A stretch of DNA of 16,979 nucleotides, from positions 1-16,979 of the forward strand of contig CABQJX010000057.1 in assembly GCA_902464595.1 (NCBI GenBank), in the 5' to 3' direction. Positions within the stretch are counted from its first letter, which is position 1, and each line of letters begins with the position of its first letter. Shown piece after piece: positions 1 through 6,995 of the stretch. Source of the DNA: an uncultured Lachnoclostridium sp. Lineage in GTDB: Bacteria > Bacillota > Clostridia > Lachnospirales > Lachnospiraceae. The notes below the pieces were generated by a model. That model was not told where the DNA came from and made no database searches. It saw nothing but the letters and a program-made list of their open reading frames with translations. The position numbers and the translations under genes were made by a program.

Positions 1-2
1 TA

Positions 3-665
3 CACCTTACCTGCCGGGAAGGATATGATGTGATCATGGAGGCCCGCCGCAGGGGACAGAAGGTTTATGCAGAGACATGTCCCCAGTACCTTCTCATGGA
101 TGACAGCCTGTATCAGCTTCCCGGAATGGAGGGAGCGAAATATGTGTGTGCGCCGCCTTTGAGAAAGAAGGAGGATCAGGAATGCCTGTGGAAAGCCCTG
201 GCTGACGGAACGGTTCAGACAGTTTCCACAGATCACTGCAGCTTTACTACCAGCCAGAAAGACCTGGGAAAAGATGATTTCACTAAGATACCAGGCGGTA
301 TGCCGGGGGTAGAGACCAGGGGAGTGCTCCTTTACACCTACGGTGTGGATAAGGGACGTATTTCTAAGGAAACCATGTGCCGTGTCCTTTCTGAGAATCC
401 TGCAAAGCTTTATGGAATGTATCCGAAAAAGGGAGTGATCGCTCCGGGAAGCGATGGGGATATTGTGGTTTTGAGACCTGGCGTGAGGGACGTGATCGCA
501 GCAAAGGATCAGATCCAGAACGTGGATTATGCGCCCTTTGAAGGTAAGGAGCTGACTGCCCGCATCGAGAGTGTTTTCCTTCGGGGGATCCAGGCTGTGA
601 AGGATGGGAAGGTAGTAGCAGAGAAGGCCGGACAGTTTGTAAAGCGGGGGAAATATGACCTGTAA
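3..665 (+). CDS. hyuA: D-hydantoinase / dihydropyrimidinase, C-terminal part (5' end outside window)
   Basis: Cyclic-amidase family enzyme that hydrolyses the ring amide of hydantoins or dihydropyrimidines to N-carbamoyl amino acids in the cytoplasm. The frame is already open at base 3 and begins with His-Leu-Thr. That His lies exactly 76 residues before the Asp of the TDHC motif, the spacing of metal-ligand His239 and Asp315 in characterised hydantoinases. Also visible are AETCPQYL, CAPPLR and IPGGMPGVETR, all diagnostic of the family. About 220 of the usual ~460 residues are here; the N-terminal HxH and carboxylated Lys are off the edge. The GTG at 30 is internal, not a start. The C-terminus is intact. 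Substrate is uncertain: allantoin-, hydantoin- and pyrimidine-type enzymes look alike. In E. coli and clostridia a homologue (HyuA) sits in the anaerobic purine-degradation cluster, which fits the YqeB gene at the other end of this window. The symbol rests on family resemblance. Confidence 0.93.
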   Translation, partial: HLTCREGYDVIMEARRRGQKVYAETCPQYLLMDDSLYQLPGMEGAKYVCAPPLRKKEDQECLWKALADGTVQTVSTDHCSFTTSQKDLGKDDFTKIPGGMPGVETRGVLLYTYGVDKGRISKETMCRVLSENPAKLYGMYPKKGVIAPGSDGDIVVLRPGVRDVIAAKDQIQNVDYAPFEGKELTARIESVFLRGIQAVKDGKVVAEKAGQFVKRGKYDL

Positions 666-681
666 CCAGCTTCTGACCTGC

Positions 682-711
682 TTGCAATTTTGCAGCTTTA
701 CGTGGTAAAAT
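682..711 (+). promoter_or_regulatory. possible sigma-A promoter for the EFR1-type gene
   Basis: TTGCAA at 682-687, an 18-nt spacer, then TAAAAT at 706-711. A small hairpin (TCCGG 719-723 / CCGGA 732-736) follows just before the AAGGAGG ribosome binding site at 736-742. The match is fair only; read-through from the hydantoinase gene is equally possible because no terminator is visible in this 85-bp gap. Confidence 0.4.
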
Positions 712-750
712 ACTTTTATCCGGTCAATAAGCCGGAAGGAGGTATGAGCA

Positions 751-1515
751 ATGGACAAGAAAAATCAGATAACGGTTATTTATTTTAGTCCTACAGGAGG
801 GACCAGAAAAGCATGTCTCAATCTGGCCTGGTCTATGGGAAATAAGGTAAGAGATATGGATCTGTGCGGCGTGGAGGAAGAGATTTCCTTTGGGCCGGAG
901 GATACGGTGATTGTAGGTATGCCGGTATTCGGAGGAAGGATACCAGCTTTTGGAAGGGAAAAACTGTCTCTTTTGAAGGGAAAAGGGGCGGCAGCTGTGG
1001 CTGTGGCTGTTTACGGCAACAGAGCTTTTGAGGATGCCCTTTTGGAGCTTTCTGACTGCCTGAAGGAGCAGGGATTTGTAACAGCAGCAGGCGCTGCCTT
1101 GCTGGCAGAGCATTCTATGGCCAGAAGCGTAGCGGCTGGGCGGCCTGACAGCCAGGATGAGAAGGAGACAAGGCAGTTTGGAAAACGGATCTTAGAAAAG
1201 CTGTCCTCAGATGAGGTTTTGGAGGCAGAGCTTCCTGGAAACCGTCCCTACAGGGATTGGAAGCCTATGCCTGTAACCCCTTTGACAAACGGATCCTGTA
1301 TTTCCTGCGGCCTTTGCGCTGCACGATGTCCGGTAAAAGCGATACCGGTGAATGATCCCGCTTCCACGGATGCAGACAAATGTATTTTGTGTATGCGCTG
1401 CATTTCTGTCTGTCCGGTCCATGCCCGCAGCCTTCCGGAGCAGGCAGCAGCCATGCTGGAGCAGAAGCTGGCTCCAGTGAGGGAAATCCGGCGGGATAAC
1501 GAATTGTTTTTATAA
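751..1515 (+). CDS. EFR1-type flavodoxin-like / 2[4Fe-4S] ferredoxin protein
   Basis: Predicted soluble electron-transfer protein of 254 residues. Residues 1 to about 160 form a flavodoxin-like fold with the FMN phosphate-loop motif YFSPTGGTRK at 11-20. The C-terminal part carries two classical 4Fe-4S motifs, C183-C186-C189-C193 and C211-C214-C217-C221, each followed by Pro. The start at 751 lies 8 nt after AAGGAGG; another ATG at 744 is in a different frame. The gene follows the hydantoinase by 85 bp on the same strand and precedes a GntR regulator. Fusions of this kind (EFR1 family) are common in Clostridia, and their physiological partners are mostly unknown. Here it could pass electrons to a reductase or molybdenum hydroxylase of the adjacent catabolic locus, but that is inference from position only. 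Confidence 0.88.
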   Translation: MDKKNQITVIYFSPTGGTRKACLNLAWSMGNKVRDMDLCGVEEEISFGPEDTVIVGMPVFGGRIPAFGREKLSLLKGKGAAAVAVAVYGNRAFEDALLELSDCLKEQGFVTAAGAALLAEHSMARSVAAGRPDSQDEKETRQFGKRILEKLSSDEVLEAELPGNRPYRDWKPMPVTPLTNGSCISCGLCAARCPVKAIPVNDPASTDADKCILCMRCISVCPVHARSLPEQAAAMLEQKLAPVREIRRDNELFL

Positions 1516-1547
1516 CCGGCCTTTCAGGAGGCCGGGGAGTACTTTTT
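1516..1547 (+). terminator. hairpin with displaced U-tract after the EFR1-type gene
   Basis: A perfect 7-bp stem CCGGCCT 1516-1522 / AGGCCGG 1529-1535 with a 6-nt loop starts directly after the stop codon. The T-run (TTTTT, about 1543-1547) begins some 7 nt after the stem, so termination would be weak. It may act as a partial attenuator or a 3'-end stabiliser before the GntR gene. Confidence 0.45.
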
Positions 1548-1586
1548 ACCCCCTGCCGCCCGCTGAGACAGAATGGGAGATAAAGA

Positions 1587-2234
1587 ATGAAGATGAAGAA
1601 AACATTAAAAGAGATCGTGGTGGAGGGGATTTACCGGGAGATTGAGGAGGGCGTGTATAAGCCAAATGATATTATCCATGAGGGTGAGATCATGGAGAAA
1701 TATGATATGAGCAAGTCGCCGGTCCGGGAAGCTTTGATCGAACTGTGCAAGGATAATGTGCTGAAAAATATACCGCGGGTGGGATACCAGGTGGTTTCTG
1801 TCACCCTCCAGGAGATTTTGGATCTTTTGGAGTTCCGCATTGATGTAGAGACTGCAAATTTAAGAAGGCTGGCTTCGCGCATCACAAAGGAGCAGCTGGA
1901 GGAATTGAAGCAGCTGGACACCATTGCAGGCGATAACCCGGAACGGATGGTAGCAGTCCATTGGAACAGGAATACAGAGTTTCATATGAAATTATGTGAA
2001 ATGGGAGGAAACGGGTATATCTGCCGGGAAATATCCGCAGCCTTACTGCGTTCCTGCCAGTACATATCCCAGTATTTTCAGACAGCATGGAAGAAAAATG
2101 CGGAGTCCAACAGTTACTATCACCGCGCCGTGATCGCGGCTCTGGAGGCAGGGGATGCTGAGATGGCAGTGGAGATGCTGAGGAAGGATATTGGGAATGT
2201 GAGAGTGCAGATACAGGAAAACTATTTTTTTTAA
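1587..2234 (+). CDS. GntR-family transcriptional regulator, FCD (FadR) subfamily
   Basis: Ligand-responsive DNA-binding regulator of 215 residues. The N-terminal winged helix (about 5-70) carries the GntR signature SKSPVREALIEL. An all-helical FCD ligand domain follows (about 75-210), recognised by the FH motif, the GGN segment and the HRAVIAALEAGD block. The FCD metal site looks incomplete: the Asp normally four residues before the FH His is Asn (NTEFH), and the usual last His is replaced around RKDIGN, so ligand binding may be metal-independent as in FadR. The ATG at 1587 follows GGGAG (1575-1579) by 7 nt. FCD regulators usually control a neighbouring catabolic or transport operon, so the hydantoinase genes upstream or the UROD-family/sugar operon downstream are both candidate targets. 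A terminator follows the gene. Confidence 0.92.
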   Translation: MKMKKTLKEIVVEGIYREIEEGVYKPNDIIHEGEIMEKYDMSKSPVREALIELCKDNVLKNIPRVGYQVVSVTLQEILDLLEFRIDVETANLRRLASRITKEQLEELKQLDTIAGDNPERMVAVHWNRNTEFHMKLCEMGGNGYICREISAALLRSCQYISQYFQTAWKKNAESNSYYHRAVIAALEAGDAEMAVEMLRKDIGNVRVQIQENYFF

Positions 2235-2301
2235 GCAGTGCTTCGATGATTCATAATGGGAAACCGCATATGTAAAATGGAGATTCATGACAGAATACCT
2301 G

Positions 2302-2347
2302 AAAAAGAGCAGAAGACAGGAGTGAAACTGTGCTTCTGTTCTTTTTT
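2302..2347 (+). terminator. intrinsic terminator after the GntR gene
   Basis: A 14-bp stem with one G-U pair (arms 2302-2315 and 2333-2346) encloses a further 4-bp ACAG/CTGT stem with an 8-nt loop. The right arm runs into six T residues (2342-2347). The A-rich left flank makes it potentially bidirectional. It separates the hydantoinase-GntR group from the next operon. Confidence 0.85.
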
Positions 2348-2373
2348 AGATGTTTTTATTATATGAAAAGGAT

Positions 2374-2443
2374 AAAATTGATAAAAAATATACAATTATA
2401 CAAAAATAATTAGTAGAAATAAATAAAAATTGATAAAAAATAT
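2374..2443 (+). repeat. two perfect 18-bp direct repeats upstream of the UROD-family promoter
   Basis: AAAATTGATAAAAAATAT occurs at 2374-2391 and again at 2426-2443, 52 bp apart start to start, close to five helical turns. The second copy ends at the base before the -35 box (2444). Position and phasing suggest paired sites for a regulator or an UP-element-like segment. The surrounding sequence is very AT-rich, so chance is not excluded. Confidence 0.7.
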
Positions 2444-2472
2444 TTGACATATTATACATTAAATGATATAAT
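2444..2472 (+). promoter_or_regulatory. consensus sigma-A promoter of the UROD-family/sugar ABC operon
   Basis: TTGACA at 2444-2449, a 17-nt spacer, then TATAAT at 2467-2472: both hexamers and the spacing are perfect consensus. Transcription would start near 2479, about 50 nt before the start codon at 2529. A promoter this strong next to a regulator gene implies control by a repressor. Confidence 0.9.
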
Positions 2473-2489
2473 TTTATATAGAAATATTA

Positions 2490-2502
2490 CTAATAATATT
2501 AG
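2490..2502. promoter_or_regulatory. operator-like palindrome just downstream of the predicted start site
   Basis: CTAATA-A-TATTAG is a perfect odd-centred palindrome at about +12 to +24 of the predicted transcript, a position where a bound repressor would block initiation or early elongation. The GntR/FCD protein at 1587-2234 is the obvious candidate binder; this is inference. AT-rich composition lowers confidence. Confidence 0.45.
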
Positions 2503-2528
2503 CTGTATGATTAATGGAGGAAAATAAA

Positions 2529-3494
2529 ATGACCAAGAAGGAACGCGTAATAGCAGCAATTAAGGGTGAGGCCGTGGATAAGGTTCCCAGTAGTTTCTCC
2601 CTTCATTTTCCAAAGGATGTGGCTTTTGGTGATGCAGCAGTAGAAGCTCATCTGAAGTTTTTTGAGGAATCGGATACAGACATTCTCAAGATCATGAATG
2701 AGAATCTGGTTCCTTATATGGGTGAGATCAATCAAGGTTCCGATTATCATATGGTAAGGAAAATGACCATGGAAGATGATTTCATGAAGGATCAGACGGA
2801 GCTGGTAAAGAAAATTTTAGCCAGATGTGATAAGGATGCGTTCACCCTGGGAACTCTCCATGGGATTACGGCATCTTCAATCCATCCTTTAGAAAAAATG
2901 GATCCAAACTATACATATGATGAGGTAAGAGAAAAGCTTTGCCGTCTTCTTCATGAGGACAAGGATACCGTTTTGGCAGGAATGCAGCGGATTGCAAATG
3001 TCATGTGCGATCTGGCCAGAACCTACATCGAGCTGGGGGTAGACGGTGTTTATTATGCAGCTTTAGGCGGCGAGACAAGATTCTTTACAGACGAGGAATT
3101 TGAGCAGTGGATCAAGCCCTTTGACCTGCAGATCATGAAGGCGATCAAGGATGCAGGCGGATACTGCTTCTTACATATCTGTAAGGATGGTTTGAATATG
3201 GACCGCTATAAGGATTACGGCCCCTATGCAGATGTAGTGAACTGGGGAGTTTACGAGGCTCCATTCAGCCTGGAAGAAGGAAGGAAGATGTTTGCTGGAA
3301 AGACCATTATGGGAGGCCTGCCTAACCGCCACGGCGTTCTGGTGGATGGGCCAGCGGAGGCAGTGAAGGAGGAGACCAGAAAGGTGATCCGTGAGTTTGG
3401 AAAAACCGGTTTTATCCTTGGGGCAGACTGCACTCTGGCTACAGAGCAGGATATGAGCCTTCTGCGGGCAGCTGTGGAGGCCGCAAGGGAATAA
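2529..3494 (+). CDS. uroporphyrinogen-decarboxylase-superfamily protein, methyltransferase-like (MtaA/CmuA type)
   Basis: 321 residues of the UROD TIM-barrel superfamily, beginning TKKERVIAAIKGEAVDKVP. The MtaA-type zinc-site ligands can be recognised: His216 and Cys218 in the HIC motif, and Cys301 in ADCTL. This H-x-C...C triad is known from coenzyme M and corrinoid-dependent methyltransferases, not from heme-pathway HemE, so methyl transfer to a thiol or corrinoid is more likely than decarboxylation. No corrinoid protein, activator or heme gene is nearby. An ATG at 2514 is in frame, but GGAGG at 2516-2520 lies 8 nt before the ATG at 2529, so the latter is chosen. It is the first gene of an operon with a sugar-type importer and may act on the imported compound or its methyl group. 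Substrate unknown. Confidence 0.85.
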   Translation: MTKKERVIAAIKGEAVDKVPSSFSLHFPKDVAFGDAAVEAHLKFFEESDTDILKIMNENLVPYMGEINQGSDYHMVRKMTMEDDFMKDQTELVKKILARCDKDAFTLGTLHGITASSIHPLEKMDPNYTYDEVREKLCRLLHEDKDTVLAGMQRIANVMCDLARTYIELGVDGVYYAALGGETRFFTDEEFEQWIKPFDLQIMKAIKDAGGYCFLHICKDGLNMDRYKDYGPYADVVNWGVYEAPFSLEEGRKMFAGKTIMGGLPNRHGVLVDGPAEAVKEETRKVIREFGKTGFILGADCTLATEQDMSLLRAAVEAARE

Positions 3495-3585
3495 ACAGGC
3501 AAATGAACTTTTGAGGCGGGGAATCAATAAATATGGGGAAGAAAAACCTGTGTGAAGACAGGGGTTTATAAAAGGAGGAGGCAAC

Positions 3586-5019
3586 ATGAAAAAAAGGGTA
3601 TTGGCATTGACGTTAGCTGTATCTATGGCTGCTGGATCTTTAGCAGGCTGCGGCGGCGGAAAGACAGCAGAAACGGAAGCTCCAAAGGCAGAGGCTTCCC
3701 AGGCCGGCGAGGCGGGAGCGGAAGACAAGAAGGAAGCGGAGGCAGAAGGGGAAAAGACGGTTTATCCAGCTGGAACCCTGGTTGTTTATGCTATGGGAAA
3801 TCCACAGTATAGGCAGCAGTGGTTTGAGACATGGCTAGAGAATCACAGGGATATTGCCCCGGAAGTTAAAATTGAGTTTGTTCAGACAGAAGGAACTGCT
3901 GATATTCGCGAAAAAATCACCATGACAGCTCTTTCGGGAGCAACCGAAGATCTTCCAGATGCTGCAATGCTTGATCCGGTTACCATTATGGATCTGGCCG
4001 GAGCAGGACTTTTAAAGGATGAGACGGAGTATCTTACCCCGCTTTTGGACAAGATGGTAGACGGAGCAACTACCGATGCCACAGTTAATGGAAAGATTTA
4101 TGCTTTGCCGGATTCTGTGAGGCCTCAGGTATTGTTCTACAATCAGGAAATCTTTGAAAAGTATGGCGTGGATCCGGAGCAGATGAAGACCATGGACGGC
4201 TACATTGAAGCTGGACGTCAATTGAAGGAAAAAAGCAACGGGGAGGTTTATCTCTCTTACATTGATCCTACCAGCAAGACCTGGAGATACTGGGGCCGCA
4301 GAGGGCTTATGCCATCAGCGGGAGCCAGGATCTGGGACGAAAATGGAGAAGTGGTAATCGGAAGCGATGAGGGAACCAAGAAAGCTATGGGAGCGTTGGA
4401 TACCATGAACAGCGAAGGGCTGCTGTTAAAGACAACCATTATGGAACCAGCCCTCTACGATGCGATCAATAAGCAGCAGGTGGCTACGTTCTGTATCGGA
4501 GCATTCTGGGATGAATTTATGAGAAAGAACTGTGACGCCACCAAGGGACAGTGGAGAGTCATGTCTGCACCGGAATTTGAAGGGGTAGACAAAGCAGGCG
4601 CTCCTGTATCCCAGTATATGGCGATTGTAGAAAAGGGAGATAATCCTTATTCTGAACTGTTCCGCCAGATGTGGTACGATTTCACTTTTGATGCCGAGGC
4701 TAAGGAAGTATGGGTAAATTCTATGGAGGAACAAAATGCTCCTTACTCAAACCCTGTCTCCAAAGAAATGCTAGAGGATCCATTCTGGAAAGAGCCGTCT
4801 GATTTCTATGGAGGACAGTCTTTCCGTGAGATGGAAGGAAAGTGCCTGGAGAATGGAGCATCTAATCTGGTAGTAACACCTCAGGATGCAGAAGCAGATG
4901 AAATTATTTCAGCAGAACTGGAAAAATATGTAGCTGGTAATCAGACCATGGACGAGGCGATTGCCAACATGGACCAGAATTTAAAGGCCAAGATTGGAAA
5001 GGCTGAGATCAGTCAGTAA
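3586..5019 (+). CDS. family 1 extracellular solute-binding lipoprotein of a sugar-type ABC importer
   Basis: Captures a carbohydrate-type ligand outside the membrane and delivers it to the permeases encoded next. 477 residues: a Lys/Arg start and hydrophobic segment end in the lipobox LAGC, with lipidated Cys22. About 40 Glu/Ala-rich residues (24-60) follow as a flexible tether, then the binding domain (from YPAGTLVVYAMGNPQ), with the N-lobe feature DLPDAAMLDPVTIMDLAGAGLL typical of the family. AGGAGG at 3573-3578 sets the ATG at 3586. It lies 91 bp after the UROD-family gene with no terminator between, so co-transcription is likely. Sequence alone does not reveal the ligand; oligosaccharide, sugar alcohol or modified sugar are all possible. 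Confidence 0.92.
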   Translation: MKKRVLALTLAVSMAAGSLAGCGGGKTAETEAPKAEASQAGEAGAEDKKEAEAEGEKTVYPAGTLVVYAMGNPQYRQQWFETWLENHRDIAPEVKIEFVQTEGTADIREKITMTALSGATEDLPDAAMLDPVTIMDLAGAGLLKDETEYLTPLLDKMVDGATTDATVNGKIYALPDSVRPQVLFYNQEIFEKYGVDPEQMKTMDGYIEAGRQLKEKSNGEVYLSYIDPTSKTWRYWGRRGLMPSAGARIWDENGEVVIGSDEGTKKAMGALDTMNSEGLLLKTTIMEPALYDAINKQQVATFCIGAFWDEFMRKNCDATKGQWRVMSAPEFEGVDKAGAPVSQYMAIVEKGDNPYSELFRQMWYDFTFDAEAKEVWVNSMEEQNAPYSNPVSKEMLEDPFWKEPSDFYGGQSFREMEGKCLENGASNLVVTPQDAEADEIISAELEKYVAGNQTMDEAIANMDQNLKAKIGKAEISQ

Positions 5020-5032
5020 CAGGCCCAGAATG

Positions 5033-5086
5033 AAAAGGGGGCTGCCGTGCAGAAAATGTGAAATGGCCGGCGGCCTCCTTTTCGCA
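5033..5086 (+). terminator. attenuator-like hairpin between binding-protein and permease genes
   Basis: A 15-bp stem (5033-5047 with 5068-5082, two G-U pairs, A/U ends) closes a 20-nt loop and finishes in TTTT. It begins 13 nt after the stop of the binding-protein gene. A strong stem with a short U-tract suits partial termination or protection of the upstream mRNA from 3' exonuclease, giving more binding protein than permease, as seen in many importer operons. Confidence 0.75.
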
Positions 5087-5114
5087 TAATATGACCGAAA
5101 GGAGAAGGAAAAAG

Positions 5115-5993
5115 ATGATGAAGGCAATTAAAAAATACAAGGCTCCTTATCTGTTTATTCTGCCCTTTTTTATCCTGTTTTTTGTGTTCCAGCTGGTTCC
5201 GACCATATGGACATTTTATATCAGCCTGACAAACTGGAAGGGGATTGGCACTCCTGAGTTTTGTGGGTTTGATAATTACCATAAAATGGTGATCGACGAT
5301 ATGTTTTGGGAATCCTTGGGTAATACCGTTGTTTACTGGATCACAGGACTTGTATTTATCACATGCTGTGCCCTTCTCATTGCGTGTCTGCTTAACAGCC
5401 GATACCTAAAGAGCAGGGGAGCGAGAGCATTTTTTAAGACTGCTACCTTTTTGCCGAATGTATGTGCGGCTATTGCAATGGGTCTTATTTTCCGTATGCT
5501 GTTTGACGAAAATGTAGGATTGGTCAATGAGATGAGTACTGCTTTAGGGGGCAGCAGGGTTCCGTGGCTTACAAGCACTACTTTTTCCAAAATCCCTGTC
5601 ATCATATTAAACGTGTGGAGATATACTCCCTGGTTTACGATGATCATTTTATCGGGACTTCTCAATATTTCAAAGGATTATTATGAAGCAGCTACTGTGG
5701 ATGGCGCTAACGCTTGGCAGCAGTTTTGGTTTATTACAATCCCATCCTTAAAAAATATTCTGTTTTTCTGCTCCATTACGCTGACTGTGGATATGTGGAA
5801 GCTGTTTAATGAGTCTTATATTCTTCCGGGACCAGGTACTTCCAATTCATCTTTATTCCAATACATGTATGAATCCGGTTTCAATGTATTTAATATGGGA
5901 TACGCTTCGGCCATCGGAGTGGTTCTGATTGTAATTCTGGTCATTATATCCATCATACAGTTTGTAGCGAGACATAGGCAGGGAGAAATATAG
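5115..5993 (+). CDS. sugar ABC transporter permease, MalF/UgpA type
   Basis: Inner-membrane subunit of the importer, 292 residues with about six membrane helices; the first is YLFILPFFILFFVFQLV. The EAA loop that docks the ATPase is EAATVDGANAWQQFWFITIP (about residues 195-214). The frame is open from 5058, but the added residues are charged and lie in the intergenic hairpin. AAAGGAG at 5098-5104 puts the start at the ATG at 5115 (or the adjacent ATG at 5118). It pairs with the permease 15 bp downstream. No ATPase gene accompanies the two permeases, so an MsmK/MalK-type ATPase encoded elsewhere probably energises the system. Confidence 0.93.
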   Translation: MMKAIKKYKAPYLFILPFFILFFVFQLVPTIWTFYISLTNWKGIGTPEFCGFDNYHKMVIDDMFWESLGNTVVYWITGLVFITCCALLIACLLNSRYLKSRGARAFFKTATFLPNVCAAIAMGLIFRMLFDENVGLVNEMSTALGGSRVPWLTSTTFSKIPVIILNVWRYTPWFTMIILSGLLNISKDYYEAATVDGANAWQQFWFITIPSLKNILFFCSITLTVDMWKLFNESYILPGPGTSNSSLFQYMYESGFNVFNMGYASAIGVVLIVILVIISIIQFVARHRQGEI

Positions 5994-6008
5994 AAGGAGG
6001 AAGTGCAA

Positions 6009-6842
6009 ATGAGCAGAAAGAAACATATGTGGACATGGCTGGTGTATGCTGTTTTGATTTTTATAACTGCAATCTGCCTGTTCCCTATTTTGTGGATGTG
6101 CCTTATCTCCATTAAGAGTACAGGGGAGAGCATTACTGGATTTAATTCTCTGGTGGTTTCCCAGCCGACATTGGGGAATTTTAAACGGCTGTTTGAGATG
6201 ATTCCTGTGGGACAGAATGCCTTCAACAGCGTATTTACCACGGTTATGGGGACGGTGACTTCTTTATTTTTCTGTGCTTTGGCAGGCTTTGCCTTTGCTA
6301 AATACCAGTTTCCGGGAAGGAAGTTTTTGTTTTACTTTGTGATCGCTACTATGCTGGTTCCTCCGGAAGTGGGGAGCGTTCCCCTTTTCATCATTATGAA
6401 AAAGGTGGGGCTGATCAACAGCCTGTGGTCTTTGGTGATTCCCCGGATTGCCACAGCTGTGGGGATTTTCTATATGAATCAGTATATAACGGATGTGCCA
6501 GATGAGCTGGTAGAGGCTGCAAGGATTGACGGCTGTACAGATTTTGGAATTTTCACAAAAATTATTCTTCCGGTTATCAAACCGGCTATGGCTTCCTGGG
6601 GAGCGGTTACTTTGATCGCCAGATGGAATGATTTTTTCTGGCCTTTGCTTTATCTGAGAAAACAGGCTAAATATACATTAATGGTTACAATTTCTCTCTT
6701 ACCTGTCAGTGAGGGCCTTTCTACTCCCTGGCCTGTTATTCTGGCAGGAACCACATTAGTGATCATTCCTATCATTATCCTTTATCTGATTTTGGAGAAA
6801 TTCCAGAAAGCGGGAGCGATGGAAGGAGCAGTAAAAGGGTAA
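6009..6842 (+). CDS. sugar ABC transporter permease, MalG/UgpE type
   Basis: Second membrane subunit of the sugar-type importer, 277 residues. The first helix (about 9-30) has the family's LFPILWM pattern, and the EAA motif is EAARIDGCTDFGIFTKIILP. The ATG at 6009 follows GGAGG (5996-6000) by 8 nt; a GTG at 6003 in the same frame is too close to that site. It is the last gene of the operon: the next 150 bp are AT-rich with a new promoter, and no ATP-binding subunit follows. No clear Rho-independent terminator is visible after the stop, so some read-through toward the peptidase operon is possible. Confidence 0.93.
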   Translation: MSRKKHMWTWLVYAVLIFITAICLFPILWMCLISIKSTGESITGFNSLVVSQPTLGNFKRLFEMIPVGQNAFNSVFTTVMGTVTSLFFCALAGFAFAKYQFPGRKFLFYFVIATMLVPPEVGSVPLFIIMKKVGLINSLWSLVIPRIATAVGIFYMNQYITDVPDELVEAARIDGCTDFGIFTKIILPVIKPAMASWGAVTLIARWNDFFWPLLYLRKQAKYTLMVTISLLPVSEGLSTPWPVILAGTTLVIIPIIILYLILEKFQKAGAMEGAVKG

Positions 6843-6883
6843 TTTTGCACAAAAAAGCGAACATAATTTGTCATAATTGGTAG

Positions 6884-6912
6884 TTGAATAAAATCTAAAA
6901 AAATAATAAAAT
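6884..6912 (+). promoter_or_regulatory. probable promoter of the M42 peptidase-dpp operon
   Basis: TTGAAT at 6884-6889, a 17-nt spacer, then TAAAAT at 6907-6912, in a very AT-rich stretch. Transcription would start near 6919, just upstream of the large inverted repeat. A competing pair, TTGTCA with the TAAAAT near 6888, has only a 15-nt spacer. Confidence 0.5.
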
Positions 6913-6929
6913 AATAGAATACTATATTA

Positions 6930-6973
6930 AACGTGAATAAAACCTACATATTTATGCAGGTTTTATTCACGTT
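6930..6973. repeat. 44-bp near-perfect inverted repeat in the leader of the peptidase operon
   Basis: Arms AACGTGAATAAAACCT (6930-6945) and AGGTTTTATTCACGTT (6958-6973) are perfect complements. After one A-C mismatch the centre pairs again as CATA-TT-TATG. The whole segment can fold into one long hairpin that ends 9 nt before the peptidase ribosome binding site (GGAGG 6983-6987). No U-tract follows, so it is not a standard terminator. It may be a double operator or a stabilising leader hairpin. Confidence 0.85.
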
Positions 6974-6995
6974 GCGGAAAGCGGAGGAAAATGAA

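Noticed and set aside
30..665. A complete short gene starting at GTG 30
   Set aside because: The frame is open to the left edge and already carries a conserved metal-ligand His at base 3, with no ribosome binding site before GTG 30. It is a truncated hydantoinase.
2529..3494. HemE, uroporphyrinogen decarboxylase of heme synthesis
   Set aside because: The protein has the HxC...C zinc ligands of the methyltransferase branch, and there is no heme or corrin gene nearby.
3552..3812. Plus-strand 86-codon frame overlapping the start of the binding-protein gene
   Set aside because: It is a frame-shifted read of the signal peptide and linker, and the AGGAGG at 3573-3578 serves the ATG at 3586.
6930..6973. 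Rho-independent terminator of the sugar operon
   Set aside because: The stem is not followed by a U-tract, and a probable promoter lies upstream of it. A role in the peptidase leader fits better.
6843..6995. T-box or other amino-acid riboswitch before the peptidase operon
   Set aside because: The region is too short, with no T-box sequence or specifier stem. Only the palindrome is structured.
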